This document shows positions 35,759 to 44,360 of a stretch of DNA of 64,000 nucleotides, piece by piece (the first letter of the stretch is position 1; each line of letters opens with the position of its first letter). The stretch is taken from the NCBI GenBank assembly GCA_049596955.1, contig JBMYMD010000013.1:1-64000 (forward strand), written 5' to 3'. The DNA is from UBA3478 sp049596955. Its GTDB lineage: Bacteria > Bacteroidota > Bacteroidia > Flavobacteriales > Flavobacteriaceae. The translations under genes and the position numbers were made by a program. A model generated the notes under the pieces. It was not told the origin of the DNA. It made no database searches and saw only the letters and a program-made list of their open reading frames with translations.

Positions 35759-35791
35759 AAACCCGAATCATTCTTGATTCGGGTTTTTTTT
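35759..35791 (+). terminator. Strong rho-independent terminator after the GMC operon
   Basis: A perfect 12-bp stem, AAACCCGAATCA with TGATTCGGGTTT, a 4-base loop and then a T-run. It separates the sugar dehydrogenase operon from the curlin-like gene. Confidence 0.93.
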
Positions 35792-35792
35792 A

Positions 35793-35804
35793 TACCAAAA
35801 GGTA
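35793..35804. promoter_or_regulatory. Palindrome TACCAAAAGGTA, site 1
   Basis: Inverted arms TACC and GGTA around AAAA, starting within TATACCAA. Its centre lies 52 bases from the centre of site 2, close to five helical turns. It directly follows the GMC-operon terminator. Putative operator for an unknown regulator. Confidence 0.35.
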
Positions 35805-35845
35805 TTAATCTCTAAGTTGTAATATTGAATAACTTACAAATTTAT

Positions 35846-35855
35846 ACCAATTGGT
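35846..35855. promoter_or_regulatory. Palindrome ACCAATTGGT, site 2
   Basis: A perfect 10-base palindrome within TATACCAATTGGTC, sharing TATACCAA with site 1. Putative paired operator upstream of the curlin-like gene. Confidence 0.35.
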
Positions 35856-36157
35856 CTTTTTTGAAACACGAACTTCTACTCCCAACACGCTTTTGTCATT
35901 CATCGATAAAAGGTGTATTTGATTATAAAAGAGTCAATTATCCTACAAAATCGTGTAAGAATTTTTTCTTGAATTTTACCACTATAAACAATTCTTGAAA
36001 TTATACAGTCACTTTAAAACCCCCTGTAAATACTGGTTATTCAAGCATTTTATGAACATGCGGTGAAGAAAATATTTTGAAACAGCAGCTAAAAGCTTTT
36101 TTACTGCTCTTTATTGTTTGTTTCTTGTTTCACATAAACCTTAATTAAAACTTAAAT

Positions 36158-38269
36158 ATGAAAAATCTAATGACATTTGCTTTTGTGTTTACAGCTGCCT
36201 TCGCAGTAGCACAAAACAATGATTCTGACGTAGACATTGTCGGTAATGACAATGAGGTTGATGTGATGCAAGCTGGTAATACAAACACTTCGCTTGTAGA
36301 TATTGTTTCTGATGGAAATATTGTTAGCGTTGACCAAATGGGCTTATTTAATGGCTCATATGTAGGGGCTTTTTTAAGTTCTGATGATAACGAAGTATCA
36401 GTCGACCAAAATGGTGGTCCTAATGGTTCTGCTGTGTTATTAACTCGTAGATCAGATGGTAACGATGTTTCTGTTTCTCAAACCGGTGCATTTAACCTTT
36501 CTGGTGTAAGAGTTCATGATCGCTCTGACAATAATTCTGTGTCTGTTTCTCAAAACTTATTCTTTAACGCTTCAGGTGTAAGAGTAGCAAGAAATTCTGA
36601 TGATAATGTAGTTGACGTAGAACAAGATGGTGTAGCTAATGCTTCAGGTATCCTTGTGCGTAGAGGATCAGACGGTAACTTCAACGAAGCTTATCAAGTT
36701 GGTAGTTTGAACCTTGGATTACAAAGTATGACTAGATCTGATGACAATTACGTTTCTCAATGGCAAATTGGTAATCGCAACATTAACGCTATCGAAATGT
36801 GGAGATCAAATGGTAACGACGTGTATGCCGCAGACTCTTACGGTAACAGAAATATCACTCTAACAGGATACTATATGTCTGATGATAATGAATCTTATGC
36901 AGCCCAATTTGGAAATAGAAACTTCAATGGTTTAAGTCTTTATGGTTCTGATGGTAATTCTATCAGTCAAGTTCAAATTGGAAACAGAAATGAGAGTGTG
37001 ATTGATTTAGCTGGATCAGATAACAATATTATCGATCAAGAGCAAGGTTTTTTACTTTTTGGCTTTTTTCCACTTTTTGATTCCTACAACACATCTTCGT
37101 TCATCGGAGTGTATGGTTCAGATGATAACTTTGTAGAACACGACGCATGGGGCTCTAGAAGAACTTCACAAGTAACAGCATTAGTGAATTCTGACGGAAA
37201 TGATGTTTACAATTGGTCTGATTTTTCAAGAAATACTGATAATACAATATTAGCATTCGGTTCAAATTCTAACGTTCTTTTTTCAAAACAAGAGGAGTCT
37301 GTCAGATCAAGCGCATTAACAGTTGTGGGAGGTTCTGATGATAACATTGTTGCAACTGAACAAATTTTTGACGAGGAGTCAATGTCTAATACTGTTCTTT
37401 TAAACTCAGACGGTAACGACGTGTATACGGGCCAGGCGGGAGTTTCTGAGTATTCAGGAATTTTGGTGGCAGGTTCAGATGAGAACTTTGTAACTGTTTA
37501 TCAGTATGGTGAAGAAAACGCTTCAGGATTAATTATTGCAGGTGGATCAGATATGAATGATGTATACGTAGAACAATCAGGAATGGAAAATGACGCTAGA
37601 GCTTGGATTTTAGGAGACTCAGACATGAATTCTGTAACAGTTTTACAGTCAGGTGACTACAACAAGTCTTACACAGCTCCTATAGCTAACTCTGATAGCA
37701 ATACTACTAAGCACAATCAAACAGGAGACGATAATTTAGCTCTTACTGTTATTGCTCCAGGAAGTGACAAAAACAGAGTTCGTATTAGACAAGCAGGAGA
37801 ATTTAGTGCGGCAGTTACGCTTCAATCAGGAGATAAGAACAGAGCCGTAATCGTTCAAAGAGGCATGTCAGATACATCTTTTGCAATTATTGCTCAAGCA
37901 GGAACTAGTAATGATGGTGAAATTGATCAGCAAGGTCCAGTTAACTTTGCGGCTATTGCTCAAGCAGGAGATGAAAATACTGCATCTTCTACTCAAGAAG
38001 GAACTTTCAACTTAGCTATTACGCTTCAAGACGGAAATGGAAACGACGCTTCAAGTGAGCAAACTGGAACTGCTAACGCTTCTTTTATTGTTCAGTCAGG
38101 ACTGTCTAATGAGGCTGATGCAACACAGGTGGGTACGGCTAACCTAAGTGTTATTGCACAGTTTGGAAGTATGAATTCAACAAGTGTTTCTCAGATGGGT
38201 CAATTGCACTCAAGTTCAGTTAACATTGTAGGTACTAGTAATGCAGTTACTGTTACTCAGATGAACTAA
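36158..38269 (+). CDS. Curlin-like repeat protein 1 (two-zone S-D-x-N and Q-x-G repeats)
   Basis: 703 aa. A signal peptide (residues 1-18) ends at AVA, followed by Q. From residue 51 to about 560 there are about 21 tandem units of 23-24 residues with the pattern S-D-x-N-x-V-x-V-x-Q-x-G-x-x-N-x-S-x-V-x-V, for example SDGNDVSVSQTGAFNLSGV. From about 583 the period shortens to the classical 22-residue curlin pattern with Q-x-G and N ladders (QTGTANASFIVQSGLSNEA). Both should fold as stacked two-strand beta-turns like CsgA. The protein is acidic, lacks cysteines in the repeats and has no T9SS C-terminal domain. Unit 11 carries a 10-residue hydrophobic insertion (FLLFGFFPLF). Likely a secreted amyloid-type surface or biofilm protein; the secretion genes are not nearby. 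Confidence 0.85.
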   Translation: MKNLMTFAFVFTAAFAVAQNNDSDVDIVGNDNEVDVMQAGNTNTSLVDIVSDGNIVSVDQMGLFNGSYVGAFLSSDDNEVSVDQNGGPNGSAVLLTRRSDGNDVSVSQTGAFNLSGVRVHDRSDNNSVSVSQNLFFNASGVRVARNSDDNVVDVEQDGVANASGILVRRGSDGNFNEAYQVGSLNLGLQSMTRSDDNYVSQWQIGNRNINAIEMWRSNGNDVYAADSYGNRNITLTGYYMSDDNESYAAQFGNRNFNGLSLYGSDGNSISQVQIGNRNESVIDLAGSDNNIIDQEQGFLLFGFFPLFDSYNTSSFIGVYGSDDNFVEHDAWGSRRTSQVTALVNSDGNDVYNWSDFSRNTDNTILAFGSNSNVLFSKQEESVRSSALTVVGGSDDNIVATEQIFDEESMSNTVLLNSDGNDVYTGQAGVSEYSGILVAGSDENFVTVYQYGEENASGLIIAGGSDMNDVYVEQSGMENDARAWILGDSDMNSVTVLQSGDYNKSYTAPIANSDSNTTKHNQTGDDNLALTVIAPGSDKNRVRIRQAGEFSAAVTLQSGDKNRAVIVQRGMSDTSFAIIAQAGTSNDGEIDQQGPVNFAAIAQAGDENTASSTQEGTFNLAITLQDGNGNDASSEQTGTANASFIVQSGLSNEADATQVGTANLSVIAQFGSMNSTSVSQMGQLHSSSVNIVGTSNAVTVTQMN

Positions 38270-38540
38270 AAGAGAACATCATATTGTAAATATTACGACC
38301 GATTGTCGTTAATTAAAGCCCCTCATCGAGGGGCTTTTTTTATTTGGAATAGGACACATGAAGTTGGGTAAGAATTATCTCAACATTTAATTAGAGTGTA
38401 ATTTTTTTTTGAACTAATTGCGAAAAGCCTTGTTTTTAAGGGGATTAAAAAATTATATTAATCTGTGTTAATAATTCTCTGACAAGATGCTCGTAAATAT
38501 CTGCACACCAAGAGATTGATTCTATATATTTAATAGAATT
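38270..38540 (+). other. Intergenic region between the two curlin-like genes
   Basis: 271 bases holding a terminator at 38315-38341 and a 200-base AT-rich leader for the second gene. The leader contains the inverted repeat ATTAAT-CTGT-GTTAAT near 38457 and TATATTTA at 38525-38532 (a weak -7 match), eight bases before the ATG. No ORF is supported. The two curlin-like genes are therefore separate transcripts. Confidence 0.5.
38315..38341 (+). terminator. Terminator after curlin-like gene 1
   Basis: A perfect 10-bp stem AAAGCCCCTC/GAGGGGCTTT with a 3-base loop and a T-run. Strong rho-independent type. Confidence 0.93.
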
Positions 38541-40619
38541 ATGATGCGAATATTTCTTTTAATACTTTTTTGTTTTGCAGGGGCTTTTGCTCAAGAGAAT
38601 AAGTCAAATGTTGTATTACTGAGTTCAAATAGTAATGACATTACAGTTTCTCAAAAGGGAACAGCTAACGAGTCAAATGCTTCAGTTAAAGAAAGTGGAT
38701 TCAATCTTGTATCTAGCTTTCAAGAGGGTTTTGAAAATCAATTTGATTTATTCTTCATTGATAACTCAGATAACAATAGTTTTAAGTTTAGACAATTAGG
38801 TCTGCGTAATAATCTATATGCCCTGGCTTTTAAAGGAACCGACTTTTCACGATTTAAAAGCGTTCAAAAAGGAGATAACAACTTTGGTATTCAAATTATT
38901 TCATTTTCTGACTTTGCCAAAATACTCAGTGTGCAAAGAGGAACAGCTAACGGAATAACAAGTTTAATAACAGGGAGTTCAGATGGGAGTATTGCGATCT
39001 CTAAGCAATTAGGAAGTTTTAATTCCAGTGGAACCCTAATTGATCGCAATTCGAATAATAATAGAAATCAAAACATTCAAATTGGGAGATTAAACAGAGT
39101 CGTAAATTCTATTTTCAACTCCGATGCCAATTCCCAGCTTACTACACAGTACGGAAGAATCAATAGAGCTTTTTCAACATTAGAGGCAAATTCAAACCAA
39201 AATAAACTATGGATTAATCAAACTGGTTATTTTAATGCTTCACTAAATGGTCTCTTTTTAAGCAATGAGAATGTATTACAGTCAATTCAAAAAGGGTTCT
39301 TGAATCGTATGACTTTAATTTGGGCCCTGTCAAATTTGAATCGAATGAGCTTATTTCAAGAGGGAGATCAAAATACTCTACGAATTAATGGGCTCTACAG
39401 CGATCTGAACAGACTATTAATTTTGCAAAACGGCCTAGCAAATAAAGGTTATATATCAGCTAGAGAGGCTTTAGCGAATCAGTATACCAATAAACAAAGC
39501 AATCGACGAAATATTTCTTTGCTCACTGTGATGATGAGTGATAGGAATAAAATTCGTGCATTTCAAAGTGGTAATGCCAACACTATGGTGCAACAATTTC
39601 GAAGCTCAAGTTCGAACGATATTTCTCAACATCAAAAGAAATCGATTAATGCCTTCAGTGGCATCTCTTTAATTGAATCTGAAAATAATGCGATTGGAAT
39701 GACACAAAATCGAGCCAAAAGGTCTTATGGTGTGGTTAAACTCACAGAGTCCGACGACAATAATATCTATACAGAGCAATATAATGGGTATCAGAACAAT
39801 TTAAATATTGAACTGGTATCTTATTCAGAAGATAACATTATGACTGTCTATCAGTCAGGAAATTACCAAGAATTTGATGCATACGCAGAAAACTCTAAAA
39901 GCAATCAATTTTACAGTTTACAAGAATCTGAAGACAACAAAAGTGTTGTGAAACTGAATAATTCGGATAGTAACACATTAATTTCGACTCAACAGGGTGA
40001 TAGCAATACAGTAGTAGTCGCACTTGACGAAAGTGATAGGAATACTATTTACACGAATCAAACAGGTGATGAGAATACGGCTTATTATTTTGTTATTGCA
40101 GATTCTGATTCAAATACTGCTAAAATTGATCAATTAGGAGATGAATCTACAGCCATTGTAGAAATAGAAGGAGACCAGAATGTGGTTTGGATTTTTCAAG
40201 ACGATTCAAGTAAAGAGTCTATTGCAATTGTGAGCATTGAAGGTAATTTAAATGAAGGGAACATAGATCAAAATGATGATACTTCTGCGGGTTATATTGA
40301 GATTAAAGGAACTGCTAATATTGCCTCACTCATGCAAGATGGAAATAGCCAGTTCAGTATTCAAAAGCAAGAAGGATCCTCAAATTTAGTGCTGTCTGTT
40401 CAAAATGGAGATGACAATTACAATTACACGCTTCAACAAGGAGATGCTAACACTATTTTTTCGACTCAGACGGGAACATTGAATTCGAATCGAATAATAC
40501 AAATCGGCAGCGCCAATATCGCAATCGTTAATCAAAATGGATTACTACACACCAGTAGTATTAGGGAGATAGGTTCAAATAATTCAGCTACAGTCACCCA
40601 ATTGAATGGATCAAAATAA
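38541..40619 (+). CDS. Curlin-like repeat protein 2
   Basis: 692 aa. Signal peptide MMRIFLLILFCFAGAFA, then Q. The same 22-24-residue periodicity runs through the whole protein, with S-x-x-N turns (NSDNNSFKFRQLGLRN, MMSDRNKIRAFQSGNAN, DESDRNTIYTNQTGDEN), but it is much more degenerate than in protein 1. The first 400 residues are rich in Arg, Lys and Asn, while the last 250 are acidic. The C-terminal end QNGLLHTSSIREIGSNNSATVTQLN closely matches the end of protein 1. It may be a minor or nucleating partner, as CsgB is to CsgA, but that is inference. Alternatives are an adhesin or matrix protein. Confidence 0.82.
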   Translation: MMRIFLLILFCFAGAFAQENKSNVVLLSSNSNDITVSQKGTANESNASVKESGFNLVSSFQEGFENQFDLFFIDNSDNNSFKFRQLGLRNNLYALAFKGTDFSRFKSVQKGDNNFGIQIISFSDFAKILSVQRGTANGITSLITGSSDGSIAISKQLGSFNSSGTLIDRNSNNNRNQNIQIGRLNRVVNSIFNSDANSQLTTQYGRINRAFSTLEANSNQNKLWINQTGYFNASLNGLFLSNENVLQSIQKGFLNRMTLIWALSNLNRMSLFQEGDQNTLRINGLYSDLNRLLILQNGLANKGYISAREALANQYTNKQSNRRNISLLTVMMSDRNKIRAFQSGNANTMVQQFRSSSSNDISQHQKKSINAFSGISLIESENNAIGMTQNRAKRSYGVVKLTESDDNNIYTEQYNGYQNNLNIELVSYSEDNIMTVYQSGNYQEFDAYAENSKSNQFYSLQESEDNKSVVKLNNSDSNTLISTQQGDSNTVVVALDESDRNTIYTNQTGDENTAYYFVIADSDSNTAKIDQLGDESTAIVEIEGDQNVVWIFQDDSSKESIAIVSIEGNLNEGNIDQNDDTSAGYIEIKGTANIASLMQDGNSQFSIQKQEGSSNLVLSVQNGDDNYNYTLQQGDANTIFSTQTGTLNSNRIIQIGSANIAIVNQNGLLHTSSIREIGSNNSATVTQLNGSK

Positions 40620-40645
40620 AGTAATTTCATATATATTAGGTTCAT

Positions 40646-40675
40646 AAAAAAACCTCGCAAAAGCGAGGTTTTTTC
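40646..40675. terminator. Bidirectional terminator between curlin-like gene 2 and nrdA
   Basis: A 12-bp stem AAAAAACCTCGC/GCGAGGTTTTTT with an AAAA loop. It can serve the plus-strand curlin-like gene and the minus-strand nrdA, whose stop is three bases away. Confidence 0.92.
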
Positions 40676-40678
40676 TTA

Positions 40679-43135
40679 TTAAGAGCCACACATAAGGCAA
40701 TCTTCATCATTGTCTTCACTTTCTTTAGCTTTTTGAATCATCTCTTTTAATTCCAAAGCAGTTAGTGGTTGTGTGTTAATTTCTTGACTCCTAGCAGAAG
40801 ATTCCTCTTTTTTGACTGCTACTACTGCTGCTTCTGCCACTTTGGCTGGCTCTGGGGCTTTCTTTTTAGTATTATCTAGAGTGAATTTAATTGCATCTGT
40901 GGCTGCTTTAGTTCTCAAGTAATACATTCCGGTTTTCAGGCCGCTCTTCCATGCGTAGAAGTGCATCGAGGTCAATTTAGAGAAGTTTGCATCTTCCATA
41001 AATAGATTCAATGATTGGCTCTGATCGATAAAGTAACCTCTCTGTCTACTCATATCGATGATATCTTTCATACTTAATTCCCAAGCTGTCTTATACAACT
41101 CTTTCAAGTCCTCTGGGATACCGTCAATGTGTTGGATAGAACCGTTGGCTCTCATGAGTTCTTGTTTTAAATCCTCATTCCACAATCCTAACTCAACCAA
41201 ATCTTCTAATAGGTGTTTGTTGACTACAATAAACTCTCCTGATAGCACACGTCTAGTGTACAAATTCGAGGTATAAGGCTCAAAACACTCATTATTACCT
41301 AGTATTTGTGAAGTGGAAGCCGTTGGCATTGGCGCGACTAATAAAGAATTTCGCACTCCAGATTTTTTAACTTCCTTTCTGAGCTTATTCCAATCCCATC
41401 TGCCAGATAAATCCTCATCATTTACACCCCATAAGTTGTATTGGAATTTTCCTTGAGAAATTGGAGAACCTTTATATGAACTGTAAACGCCTTCTTCTTT
41501 AGCCATTTCCATGGAGGCTTCTACAGCTGCGAAATATATAGTTTCAAATATGTCTTGGTTCAATTCTTTCGCCTGATCCGAAGTAAATGCCAAACGGAGT
41601 TTTATAAAGGTATCCGCCAAGCCCTGCACTCCAAGACCAATAGGTCTATGTCTCATGTTGGAGTTTTCTGCTTCGATGACAGGGTAGTAATTACGATCTA
41701 TAACTCGGTTGAGGTTTTTAGTCACGCGTTTGGTTACACGATACAATTCTTCGTGATTGAAGCTGTTGTTTTCAACGAACATAGGTAGGGCAATCGAAGC
41801 CAAATTACATACAGCTACCTCGTCTGGCGAAGTGTATTCTAATATTTCTGTACATAGATTTGATGAGCGTATAGTTCCTAAATTCGATTGGTTTGATTTT
41901 CTGTTCGCAGCGTCTTTGTAGAGCATGTAAGGAGTTCCAGTCTCGATTTGTGACTCGAGGATTTTTTCCCACAACTCTCTAGCTTTTATTGTTTTTCTAC
42001 CCTTTTTCTCAGATTCGTATTTGAGGTAGAGTTTGTCGAATTCATCGCTATGAGAATCTGCTAAACCTGGGCACTCGTTTGGACACATCAAGGTCCAGTG
42101 TTCGTTAGCCTCCACACGCTTCATAAACAAGTCTGGAATCCACATTGCATAGAACAGGTCGCGAGCCCTCATTTCTTCTTTACCGTGGTTCTTTTTCAGG
42201 TTTAAGAAGTCAAAAATATCAGCATGCCAAGGTTCTAAGTAAATCGCAAAACTTCCTTTTCGCTTTCCGCCACCTTGATCTACATAGCGAGCGGTGTCAT
42301 TAAAAACTCGGAGCATAGGAACGATACCATTAGAGGTGCCGTTGGTTCCTGAAATGTAGGAGCCTGTCGCTCTGATATTGTGAATAGATAAACCTATTCC
42401 ACCAGCAGATTGCGAAATTTTAGCTGTTTGCTTGAGGGTGTCATAAATGCCATCAATACTGTCTTCTTTGGTAGTCAAAAGAAAACAAGATGACATTTGT
42501 GGCTTAGGTGTTCCTGAGTTAAATAGAGTAGGTGTTGCATGTGTGAAATACTTCTTTGACATGAGCTCGTAGGTCTCAATAGCGGCATCAAGGTCGTTCA
42601 GGTGAATTCCAATAGAAACGCGCATTAGCATGTGTTGGGGGCGTTCAGCTATCGTTCCATTTAATTTCAATAAATACGAGCGTTCAAGGGTTTTGAAGCC
42701 GAAATAATCATAACTGAAATCTCGATTGTAAATAATCGCAGAGTCGAGTTTATCGGCATTCTCTTGAATGACGTCGTGTACCTCTTTCGAAAGAAGTGGT
42801 GCTGCTTTACCTGTTCTTGGGTTGATGTATTCATAAAGCTCCTTCATCGTTTCAGAAAACGATTTTTTTGTGTTTTTATGAAGGTTAGAAACAGATATAC
42901 GAGCTGCTAATTTTGCGTAATCAGGGTGAGTGGTAGTTAAGGTAGCGGCAATTTCAGCTGCTAAATTATCTAATTCTGAAGTAGTCACTCCATCGTAAAG
43001 GCCGTCAATGACGCGCATCGCAACTTTTACAGGATCGACCAAATCGTTTAGTCCGTAACAAAGTTTACGAACTCGAGCTGTAATTTTGTCGAACATTACA
43101 GGCTCTTTTCTACCGTCTCTTTTGATTACATGCAT
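40679..43135 (-). CDS. nrdA: Ribonucleoside-diphosphate reductase subunit alpha (class Ia)
   Basis: 818 aa, the catalytic subunit that reduces NDPs to dNDPs. The N-terminal ATP-cone (MHVIKRDGRKEPVMFDKITARVRKL) points to dATP feedback control. Active-site elements: the first redox Cys in MSSCFLL, the catalytic N-x-C-x-E motif as NLCTEILEY, its partner Cys in VAVCNLAS, and the radical-transfer Tyr pair in GMYYLRTK. A Lys/Ala/Glu-rich linker of about 50 residues leads to the C-terminal swinging thiols CLMCGS. It lies 43 bases after nrdB, so they form one operon. Confidence 0.96.
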   Translation of the reverse strand: MHVIKRDGRKEPVMFDKITARVRKLCYGLNDLVDPVKVAMRVIDGLYDGVTTSELDNLAAEIAATLTTTHPDYAKLAARISVSNLHKNTKKSFSETMKELYEYINPRTGKAAPLLSKEVHDVIQENADKLDSAIIYNRDFSYDYFGFKTLERSYLLKLNGTIAERPQHMLMRVSIGIHLNDLDAAIETYELMSKKYFTHATPTLFNSGTPKPQMSSCFLLTTKEDSIDGIYDTLKQTAKISQSAGGIGLSIHNIRATGSYISGTNGTSNGIVPMLRVFNDTARYVDQGGGKRKGSFAIYLEPWHADIFDFLNLKKNHGKEEMRARDLFYAMWIPDLFMKRVEANEHWTLMCPNECPGLADSHSDEFDKLYLKYESEKKGRKTIKARELWEKILESQIETGTPYMLYKDAANRKSNQSNLGTIRSSNLCTEILEYTSPDEVAVCNLASIALPMFVENNSFNHEELYRVTKRVTKNLNRVIDRNYYPVIEAENSNMRHRPIGLGVQGLADTFIKLRLAFTSDQAKELNQDIFETIYFAAVEASMEMAKEEGVYSSYKGSPISQGKFQYNLWGVNDEDLSGRWDWNKLRKEVKKSGVRNSLLVAPMPTASTSQILGNNECFEPYTSNLYTRRVLSGEFIVVNKHLLEDLVELGLWNEDLKQELMRANGSIQHIDGIPEDLKELYKTAWELSMKDIIDMSRQRGYFIDQSQSLNLFMEDANFSKLTSMHFYAWKSGLKTGMYYLRTKAATDAIKFTLDNTKKKAPEPAKVAEAAVVAVKKEESSARSQEINTQPLTALELKEMIQKAKESEDNDEDCLMCGS

Positions 43136-43178
43136 ATCTCAGGGGGTGTTAAAGTAGGTTAAGTTAATTGTTGATTTA

Positions 43179-44168
43179 TTAAAAGTCGGCATCAAAAGAG
43201 AAGGACTCCTCTGTGCTTGGTTTAGTTGCTGAGTTTTTCACTCCTGCCTTCTGGTATTCACTCACTTTCTTCTCAAAGAAGTTTGTTTTTCCTTGAAGTG
43301 AAATCATATCCATAAAGTCGAATGGATTACTCACATTATACATCTTCTCGCATTCGAGCTCAACCAATAAACGGTCTGTTACGAACTCTAGGTACTGAGT
43401 CATTAGCTTAGCATTCATTCCAATCAAACTTACGGGAAGCGATTCTGTGATAAACTCTCTTTCAATGTTGAGTGCATCTACAATGATTTCTTTGATTCGC
43501 TCTTTTGGTACTTTGTTTACCAAGTGCTTGTTGTGAAGGTGTACCGCGTAATCACAGTGTAATCCTTCGTCTCTAGAAATCAATTCGTTGGAAAATGTTA
43601 ATCCTGGCATAAGGCCTCTTTTCTTCAACCAGAAAATAGAGCAAAACGCACCAGAGAAGAAAATTCCTTCAACAGCAGCGAAAGCGATAAGACGTTCTGC
43701 GAAACTTGGAGATTCGATCCAACGCAATGCCCAGTCTGCTTTCTTCTTAATGGCAGGGAAATTCTCAATTGCTTTAAACAATACGTCTTTCTCTTTTTCG
43801 TCATCGACATAGGTATCGATCAAAAGTGAATAAGTTTCTGAATGGATGTTTTCCATCATGATTTGAAATCCGTAGAAAAATTTGGCTTCTGAATATTGCA
43901 CTTCATTTACAAAGTTTTCAGCTAGATTTTCATTCACGATACCATCAGAGGCTGCAAAGAAAGCCAAGATGTGTTTGATAAAGTAACGCTCGTCATCGGT
44001 GAGTTTGTTACTCCAGTCATGTGGGTCTTGAGATAAGTCAATTTCTTCTGCAGTCCAAAATGAGGCCTCAGCCGTTTTATACCACTGCCACAGGTCGTGA
44101 TGCTGGATTGGAAAAATTACGAAACGGTCTTTGTTGTCTTCTAAAATGGGTTCAATTGCTGTTGACAT
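43179..44168 (-). CDS. nrdB: Ribonucleoside-diphosphate reductase subunit beta (class Ia)
   Basis: 329 aa ferritin-like radical subunit. Ligands and radical residue are clear: D75 in AASDGIVNEN, E106, H109 and Tyr113 in MENIHSETYSLLIDTY, and the second-site segments AAVEGIFFSG and RDEGLHCDYAVHLH. Tyr113 is the expected radical. The motif spelling is that of the eukaryotic-like R2 group common in Bacteroidota. It is the first gene of the nrdBA operon. I see no convincing NrdR box or -7 element in the 190 bases upstream. Confidence 0.96.
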   Translation of the reverse strand: MSTAIEPILEDNKDRFVIFPIQHHDLWQWYKTAEASFWTAEEIDLSQDPHDWSNKLTDDERYFIKHILAFFAASDGIVNENLAENFVNEVQYSEAKFFYGFQIMMENIHSETYSLLIDTYVDDEKEKDVLFKAIENFPAIKKKADWALRWIESPSFAERLIAFAAVEGIFFSGAFCSIFWLKKRGLMPGLTFSNELISRDEGLHCDYAVHLHNKHLVNKVPKERIKEIIVDALNIEREFITESLPVSLIGMNAKLMTQYLEFVTDRLLVELECEKMYNVSNPFDFMDMISLQGKTNFFEKKVSEYQKAGVKNSATKPSTEESFSFDADF

Positions 44169-44360
44169 ATTCTTATTCTTTTAGTATTTCATATTTGTCG
44201 GGACTAACAAAGATTATAAAAGACATGCATTGATTTTGGACTGTTTAACGAGAATTACTCCGAAGTTTTTAACAGAAATTGTTGAAATGTACTCTTAGGT
44301 CAACGACAGTAAGAATTTAATAAAGTTGACAAAGTTAGAGCGAATTTTTTTTTGCGCGAG

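Larger units (their letters stand above)
35792..36157 (+). promoter_or_regulatory. Long intergenic leader upstream of the first curlin-like gene
   Basis: About 365 bases without a gene. It holds two TATACCAA-based palindromes (listed separately), a direct repeat TTCTTGAAWTTWTAC at 35966 and 35992 (26 bases apart), and an imperfect 25-base inverted repeat at 36084-36108 with outer arms AGCAG and CTGCT around TAAAAGC. No clean TAnnTTTG promoter is visible; the nearest, TATTGTTTG at 36112-36120, has one extra base. I found no ORF of note. The length and symmetry suggest a regulated promoter. Confidence 0.4.

Noticed and set aside
36158..40619. Reading the curlin-like repeats as a T9SS adhesin, RTX toxin or ice-binding protein
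   Set aside because: There is no T9SS C-terminal domain, no GGxGxDxUx nonapeptide and no T-x-T ladder. The Q-x-G/N ladder and 22-24-residue period fit curlin best.
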